A DNA stretch of 64,000 nt from Atrina japonica. Its lineage: Eukaryota; Mollusca; Bivalvia; Pterioida; Pinnidae. The stretch is from the NCBI GenBank assembly GCA_030159075.1, contig BROG01000004.1:851001-915000 (forward strand), read 5' to 3'. Shown in pieces: positions 57,470-64,000 of this stretch. Made by a program: the position numbers and the translations under genes. The notes below the pieces were generated by a model that was given only the letters and a program-made list of their open reading frames with translations, had not been told where the DNA came from and did not search any database. The first letter of the stretch is position 1. Every line of letters begins with the position of its first letter.

Positions 57470-59080
57470 AATAGTTTATGATGGTAAACCTTCCACTGCT
57501 CACTTTTATTAGCTAAATAGATAACTCGAGGTTGCATTCCTATGTCAAACATGACACAGTCTCAACTCCCAAATATTAATTGCCACCAGAGGATGTAATT
57601 CTGAAAATACTTAAATAAGCCAGATATGTACTTTTGTGCAAAAGTAATTGTAAGTGTAAACGCATAAAATGCCACATACAAACGAGGTAAGAAGCTTTTA
57701 TATCCGCGAAATTATAATGAAATACGCAAAAGTGTATAAATGTTAACCGACTGGATAAACAAGCCATAGTTTGGTCACAATCCCGTGCTCATGTACAGGT
57801 TTTAGACAGTGAGTGGACACTCAAATTAAAGACTCACTAATGCCGAGTAGAATGTCAATTTTGATTTAAGTGATGATGTATTTCATAGCATGCTTATATG
57901 AAGACAAACGTTCTCATTCATTACACATCAATATATTGCTTTGTTTGAGAGTAATAAGAGTGTGAAAATAATTAAACATTTCTGTGGGGACCACCAAAAT
58001 TAGGACGATGTTGTGTACAATACTCAAGGTGACTACACAATCCCATCTACCAGGAATTTATAATTTTTACGAGATTACGTATGTTTAGTTGGAATCAGAA
58101 CCAAGATGGCTGACAGTCGAATAACTACAATTTTCAATATCAGTTTTCTTGAATATAGTGAATACCACGAACTATATGATCTCTCATCGGAGCATGAAAG
58201 AGAACTTATTTGATTACGCAGACTATTAATGAATATACAATGTAATTAAATGATTAAATGAAGAGAAATATCAAAGAAAATATTCTGAGGTCGTAATTTT
58301 AGACATACGTGAAATATTAATATTTCGTGCGCGCCAGCTTGTTGATTACAAGTGGAATCTCTACTAAGATCTGCGCGTGTCTTAGCCTAATTATGCAATC
58401 ACTTGCACTGGTCATTTAGGTCAGTGTCTCACTGACACATTTTATTCTTTAAATGCTGACACCTGCATGCCAAGTAATGGAAAATGTTTAAATACAGTTT
58501 TGTGAGTAAGACGTATTTCTCTGTGTATTCCAGAACGTTCTACAATCACTTCTGTAGATCTAACAGGCATAATCAAAGCTGTACCATTCGTCACCCCGCT
58601 TCAGTACTTTCAATACAATGTACTTGAATTATTTATCTCTTTGAACCGGTCAATAACTTCCGTGTTTATTCATAGGTTTGCAGGACGACTCGTAGCCAAG
58701 TCAATTCCATCCCAAATAGGGACAAATCCTACGCTATGAATTTTGGGTACGGATCCTTTGGTCAAATCCTACTCCTGATAACTATTATCGGCACCAATCC
58801 CTCTTTCGCCACATCTTGTAGATATTTCCGAAGATTAGCGGAAAGTAATTACACGTCATGTTTTGTTTCGGTTTCCATGTAAGCACAAAATATAGATGAT
58901 TATTGGCAGCTATACTGTTTTAAACGGAAAATCTTATTCTGACTTGACCATTTTATCGTCGTTTCATGATTGTTAAATACTTTCCCAAAATTGTTCATGA
59001 CTTAGATAATGCGGCTTTAAAGCTTAGACTCTTCATATGCAATCTACATACAAAATATACGAATCATTAAATGTAGATGT
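57470..59080. other. intergenic, no gene seen
   Basis: No supported gene. 58103-58165 is a small dispersed repeat shared with 29131-29190. Confidence 0.4.
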
Positions 59081-59082
59081 CT

Positions 59083-59083
<1 letters not shown>

Positions 59084-59121
<38 letters not shown>

Positions 59122-59132
59122 ACACACACACA
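59084..59132. repeat. (CA)n microsatellite
   Basis: About 24 CA units with one TA interruption. Confidence 0.97.
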
Positions 59133-59134
59133 GA

Positions 59135-60235
59135 GTAAAAATTAAAACAATGTCTTGAGATTGATATTTTGTTTATTTTAAACTTAATTTACCAGAAACA
59201 CTTTTTGTTTTTGTTCTCCGTACCTGAAAATACATATGGTAATGCACTGTTTCTTTACCAAAAGCTATAAACCAATGTTGTATGGGGCCGGGGACATAAG
59301 TGCATATATGGTGAGAGCATTTCGTTTTAGAAAAATGAGATATATCATCTCTACCTATAGCTTATTGAAGCTGCACTAAAACTTAAGCTATTGACGTGAG
59401 GTAGTCAGTTTACTTCCGTGGTATCTATTGTCTTTTCTCGGGTAGTGAACTGAAAGCTGAGACTGACATCATAAAATCGAAGAATCACTTAAGTATGAAA
59501 ATATCACTCAGCTTGACTGAACCTGAAATCTGATTAGCTGAACTGGCCAAGTTGAGAATGTTCTCAGTATTATGGTGTCGGGTACCGAAGTTTAAACGTA
59601 TCCCGCCGTTATGAGAATTCGACCGTCGTCTGTGTTCGACGGTCACTCTAGTTCCAGATCAGAAAGTCCTTATGCCGTTGTTGTTGTTTGCATGTCCAGG
59701 TATTGAAATTGAAATGCTTATATTATCGGTTGAGTATTGTTTGGACAATAACTAGATATAATCGGAATACACAGCGTGTATGTTCTCAGGCGGTCAAAAA
59801 CCAATGACGCCGGGGTAAGTTGACGGGCGTGGCGCCACTATCGAGTGCTAGTGCTTTCAATCAACAAGTTTCTCAGTTCTACACAGTGCGAGTTTGAGCT
59901 TTGTTAGAACTTAAGCTGATAAGTTTGCCAGTTTACTTGCAGAAGGCCTGGGTCTTTATTCGGCTGCATTGTAACCGGAGTTCTCATACAAATTTGCATT
60001 TTCACTTTCGGTGAAATTTACAGGGTAAATCGAATTCCCTTCATCGTTTGTGGTGCAAGAAAATAGATATATTCATAAGTAGATTTTGCATGTTCTTAAT
60101 TTTCTGCACACCAATGAGACATTTATGATAAGATTTTATAAAATATAACAGCGTGGAAAACTTTTCATATATGTTAACTTGCATATTTTAATGTTCTATT
60201 GTCTGAATGTGAACCTGTTTTGAGGCTATTTGATA
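59135..60235. other. intergenic, with one SINE S1 fragment
   Basis: The only recognisable item is a plus-oriented SINE fragment at about 59925-60010 (GTTTGCCAGTTTACTTGCAG). A small hairpin (GACCGTCG ... CGACGGTC) lies at about 59630-59655. Confidence 0.45.
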
Positions 60236-60238
60236 TAT

Positions 60239-61575
60239 AAAACCCCATATAAGCAAAGATACATAGCAGGATCCAGCAAATGTTCTACCAAACCTTTATC
60301 TTTACTCCTTACCAAGATATTGACAGCAATTAAGGAGAAACTCAACAATACTGTACAGTTGCTTATTCCAGAGGCGTTGTAAATCAGATGTGGATACTTA
60401 AAAATTCTAAACAGCTTTTAGAAAAGTTGAAGGCACACATTTTTTCTCGAATTCACAGTATCAAAACTTATGACTTCTCTACTCTTTACACTACTATTCC
60501 ACATAAAAAATTAAAAGAAAGACTTTTCAGCATCATAGACAACTGCTTTTTTACTAAAGGTGGTACCCGAAAATTTAAATATCTAGTGATTGGCTATCAG
60601 AATACTTATTTCGTCAAACACCACTCTGATTCTACACATAAATATACTGAAGTTGATATAAAAAAACATGCTGGAATTTCTAATAGACAATATATTTGTA
60701 ATGTTCGGAGACGTGGTCTTTCAACAAACTGTCAGCATTCCTATGGGAACCAATTGTGCTCCTTTATTGGCCGACCTGTTCCTTTATTCATACGAAGCAG
60801 ACTTCATTCAGAAACTGCTGAATCAAAAGAAGAAAAAGTTAGCGGTGTCCTTTAATTTGACATTTAGATATATCGACGACGTTTTGTCAATTAAATAATG
60901 ACAATTTTCATACATATGTCAATGCGATATATCCCAGCGAACTAGAAATTAAAGATACAACGGAATCAAGCACACACGCTTCATACTTAGACATTTTACT
61001 TAATATAAACACAGACGGGAAATTAGCAACTAAGCTATACGATAAACGCGACGATTTCGGCTTTCCCATCGTAAATTTTCCACATTTAAGTAGTAATATC
61101 CCTCAGTCACCCGCATATGGAGTTTATATTTCACAAAAGATCCGATATGCCAGGGCGTGCACAACATATGAAGATTTCATATACAGAGGTAAACTACTCA
61201 CTGACAAATTATTGACACAGGGATATCGTAAACCGCGTTTAATGTCAACGTTCCGCAAATTTTACGGTCGGTATAATAGTCTTGTTTGCGACTACTCTGT
61301 TTCACTAAGTGAAATGTTGAGTTGCCTTTTCGTTGGCGGTTGTTGAGACGTCTGTACCAATTGTGACGAGTATACACCCCTCACTTGTTTCATTGGACTT
61401 GACTGTGGACTCACGGCGGGTGTGACCGGTCGACAGGGGATGCTTACTCCTCCATGGCACCTGATCCCACCTCTTGGTTTCCAGAGGTCCGTGTTTGTCC
61501 ATTTTTACCGGATTTGTATCTATGTCCTGGACATTCTATTGATTTATACTTTGGTATCTGAAATTTTTATATTAT
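60239..61575 (+). pseudogene. Naiad Penelope-like element copy E, 5'-truncated
   Basis: It starts in the RT fingers (the PYKQRYIAGSSKCSTK segment), then MWILKNSKQLLEKLKAH, motif A FSTLYTTIPHKKL, motif B SIPMGTNCAPLLADLF, YIDD at 60869-60880, the thumb region and the conserved tail to CTTTGGTATCTGAAA. One extra A near 60665 and a further indel near 60895 shift the frame, so it is inactive. Its low divergence from copies A, B and D shows they are one family. Confidence 0.9.
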
Positions 61576-61599
61576 CACCATCAAGATTACTTTTGACTG

Positions 61600-62225
61600 T
61601 TTCAAAAAGCAGGGGCATGTTTTAAATACTCGATCATCTTTTTGCACTTGTAAACTCAAAATATGATATATATCTAAACTTGATCTGGTATTAACACTTT
61701 GGTACGATACTGCAATATTAAGCAATATTGGAACATTTCCAAATTAAGGTGGCAAGTGGTTCAATCTCTTAATTCGACTCGAGGGAATGTAATATAAATA
61801 TATATACGCCTGTACAATATTCAAATGAAAGATTCTCATTTGCTATGTAACAGTCGTCAATATTTGATATGCCATTTGCTATGATATACTAATATAGTAA
61901 ATAAGGAAAGAAAGTAGATAACAAAAATCAATATTTACATAATTGTATACAACTAAGTGAAATGGTGCCCCGTTTAACACGTCGTAGTACTGAACTTACC
62001 GTACTGTTTGACATTTGAGGTTCATTTTCATCAATATCTTTATTTCACTAAGTTTTGGTAACTTCTTATTAATTCAATAAGCGGTACTCCATCAAAGTGA
62101 TAGTCATTAATTTTGAAACACACATTATTGTTTGTTAAAGATTTATGTAAAAAAGATCACAAACGCAATATCAAAAACTACTTTTCTGTTCTTGCCGACA
62201 TTTTAGTATCGATTGCCTGTCCTTC
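61600..62225. other. intergenic, no gene seen
   Basis: AT-rich with no supported gene or repeat. Confidence 0.4.
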
Positions 62226-62229
62226 TTTG

Positions 62230-62385
62230 TTGCACTTGTATTTTTTCTGATACTGGTGTTTGTTTTGTTTTTCTCTGATACTGATGTTTGTTTATTTTTC
62301 TGATGCTTTTTCTGTTACTGGTGTTTTTATCTGATACTCTCATACTTTTTTCTGTTGCCGATATCTTTTTTTCTGATATTTTTGT
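62230..62385. repeat. degenerate T-rich tandem repeat
   Basis: Repeated TTTTTCTGATACTGGTGTTT-like units of about 25-30 bp, strongly diverged. Confidence 0.65.
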
Positions 62386-62429
62386 TCCGTTCTTTCTACA
62401 TTTTTAAAAGGGAATCATACTGGACTTAA

Positions 62430-62500
62430 TACATATTATGCCGCCACCATATAACTGAAAAATTGTTGAGTTGGCGTAAAACAATATTCAAAATACGTAG
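62430..62500 (+). mobile_element. SINE S1 tail fragment
   Basis: GCCGCCACCATATAACTGAA then AAATTGTTGAGTTGGCGTAA, the 3' end of the S1 body, in plus orientation. Confidence 0.75.
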
Positions 62501-62504
62501 AAGT

Positions 62505-62690
62505 ATCGATGGATACTCGAAATTCCAAGTCCATTAGAATACGACAAATTAGATATAAGAACGGCATCAACACGAAGAACAATTGCGAATCCGAAACCGG
62601 ATGGGAAGGTGTCTGGGAGGAGTCGGCGTCTCCTGTTAGCATGCCACACCCGTCGCAAATGTTCTATGGTCACCACATAGATGGCAGAAA
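62505..62690 (-). mobile_element. distant Naiad-like tail, minus strand
   Basis: On the minus strand GACGGGTGTGGCATGCTAAC, AGGAGACGCCGACTCCTCCC and CACCTTCCCATCCGG align in order with the conserved Naiad tail, with clear divergence. Probably a different subfamily. Confidence 0.55.
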
Positions 62691-62719
62691 AGTTGTATTA
62701 ATGGCAACATCATAAATCT

Positions 62720-63530
62720 GCCTTATCTGTATAAAGTTATTATCTTGAAGGATACGATTTTTTTTCAATTTCTTTTTATTTCCCGACTCGCTTTTGTAAG
62801 GCTAAATTTGAATAATCTGCCAGTTTCCATTGACAACAGTATATGGTGAAAACTACTATAATTGGTTTACGGGGGAATTGGCAAAGGTTTATAAATGATT
62901 ACAAGTTCTAGGATATATCTTTCAAATATTACAAACAAACGTCATTATTGTAAAGTAAGACAGTAAATTACTCCAAAAACTAATCAAAATGTTAACAAAC
63001 AAACACAAACAGTCGTAATGGAAGTCTTATAATCAATATTTATATCAGTAACAAAAATGCATAAATTCAAAAAAGTATTCATCTACAAGTATAAGGGAAA
63101 TTTAATCCCAGATTATGTTTACTACGACAGTGATACTGTATTCAAATATTTGGCAATGTTACATAAATGCTTAATCATTACACGTGCTCTTCTTTTTAGT
63201 TAGTTTGGCGATAGCAGTAGTAAAATTGTATGTTTTGATTTTATTCAAAACGTATGATATTTCATTTTTTTTCATTTTCATGGGCGGTGTCTGATATTTG
63301 ATAATGCTGTGAGATTACATCAGAATTTAAGGTGTGGGAATTTTCTATGTTTTTCGAATATTATTACACCAGTATCCATATCCCGAATTTCAATGAGTTA
63401 TCTGAGGATGGTCATGTAGGTATCAATATAAAAGCTGAAATTTATTGTGTCACGAGATCTGTAAGTATGAAGATGTTTTATCAATTTAAATGAGAAACAC
63501 AAGCATGTTCATGTCAGTAATAATAACCAA
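62720..63530. other. intergenic, no gene seen
   Basis: AT-rich; nothing supported. Confidence 0.4.
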
Positions 63531-63537
63531 AGTTTAT

Positions 63538-63795
63538 TGAAATATCCGAGTATGAGAATATCGTTATTCCGATAAAAATATTTACTTTATTACTAGAGTA
63601 TGATCTTGTCGAAATACCGAAGTTTAACGTACTACTGGGATATGGTCTTCTCGAAATACTTAAGTTAAGCGTGCCATTAGAGTTATGGTCTTGTTGAAAG
63701 TTTAACGTGGTACTAAATTATAGTCATCAGAGTATCATTTATTATTAAAGAGTGGATTTGACGAAATACCGAAGTTTTAATGTGTTATTCGAATA
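63538..63795 (+). repeat. about 50-bp degenerate minisatellite
   Basis: Four to five units around GTCGAAATACCGAAGTTTAA then CGTACTA and AGAGTATGGTC, with uneven lengths. Confidence 0.7.
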
Positions 63796-64000
63796 CAATA
63801 GTTGATTTCTAAGGATTCATTTACAGGTGTGTATCTATATCATTTGGTGTTCAAATAATTAAGTGCATTAAATGAATATTAAGTTCACCATTATAGTTTA
63901 AAAGATTTAAAGAGTTGAGAAATAATTTCATTATGAGACTCATTGAAATTTGTATAAAAGAGAAATTAATATTGATTTTAAATTTATTCCATTAAATCTA

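Noticed and set aside
62509..62715. 68-codon plus-strand frame
   Set aside because: Antisense to a Naiad-like tail.

Overview
The window looks like nuclear DNA of a mollusc, most probably a bivalve. It is AT-rich, gene-poor and crowded with transposons. The support is split genes with GT-AG introns, a BTB-BACK-PHR gene and a universal stress protein gene of the kinds expanded in bivalves, tRNA-derived SINEs, many Naiad-type Penelope-like retroelements, and a decayed Polinton. There are no operons, rRNA genes, CRISPR arrays or bacterial signals. The species cannot be fixed from sequence alone.

Three host genes can be assembled exon by exon, all on the minus strand. (1) A BTBD6-like BTB-BACK-PHR gene has exon 1 at 12707-12454 and exon 2 at 6346-5311, about 429 aa, with a 6.1 kb repeat-filled intron. 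(2) A four-exon gene at 34262-32133 encodes a 149-aa, lysine-rich, probably secreted protein that I cannot assign to a family; it is the most interesting gene here. (3) The last three exons of a universal stress protein gene lie at 45145-42066; its first exon was not found. A weaker candidate exon with a signal peptide lies at 3709-3939 on the plus strand.

Mobile DNA dominates the rest. A Ty3/gypsy element (13915-22676) has TG...CA LTRs, a tRNA-Lys-like primer site and a 4-bp target duplication. It has lost the end of gag, protease and most of RT, but keeps an 831-codon RNase H-integrase frame. A broken Naiad Penelope-like element (14573-17775) is nested in its leader and shows an N-terminal GIY-YIG nuclease, a CxC linker and RT. 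Further Naiad copies or tails lie near 36.0-36.3, 39.2-41.0, 47.0-47.4, 48.6, 50.1, 60.2-61.6 and 62.5-62.7 kb. Other elements are a Polinton DNA polymerase B remnant (25.6-27.2 kb), a Tc1/mariner pseudogene (35.1-35.8 kb), several tRNA-derived SINEs with target duplications, a 412-bp MITE, two pogo-like MITEs, a family of about 360-bp palindromic MITEs at TTAA sites, and a foldback element (7983-9402).

Tandem repeats are plentiful: a 42-bp satellite (52.5-55.0 kb), minisatellites of about 30, 31, 41 and 50 bp, and several microsatellites. A 1.4 kb tandem duplication (47.4-50.3 kb) differs mainly by indels and may be an assembly artefact. The remaining intergenic DNA shows nothing I can support.
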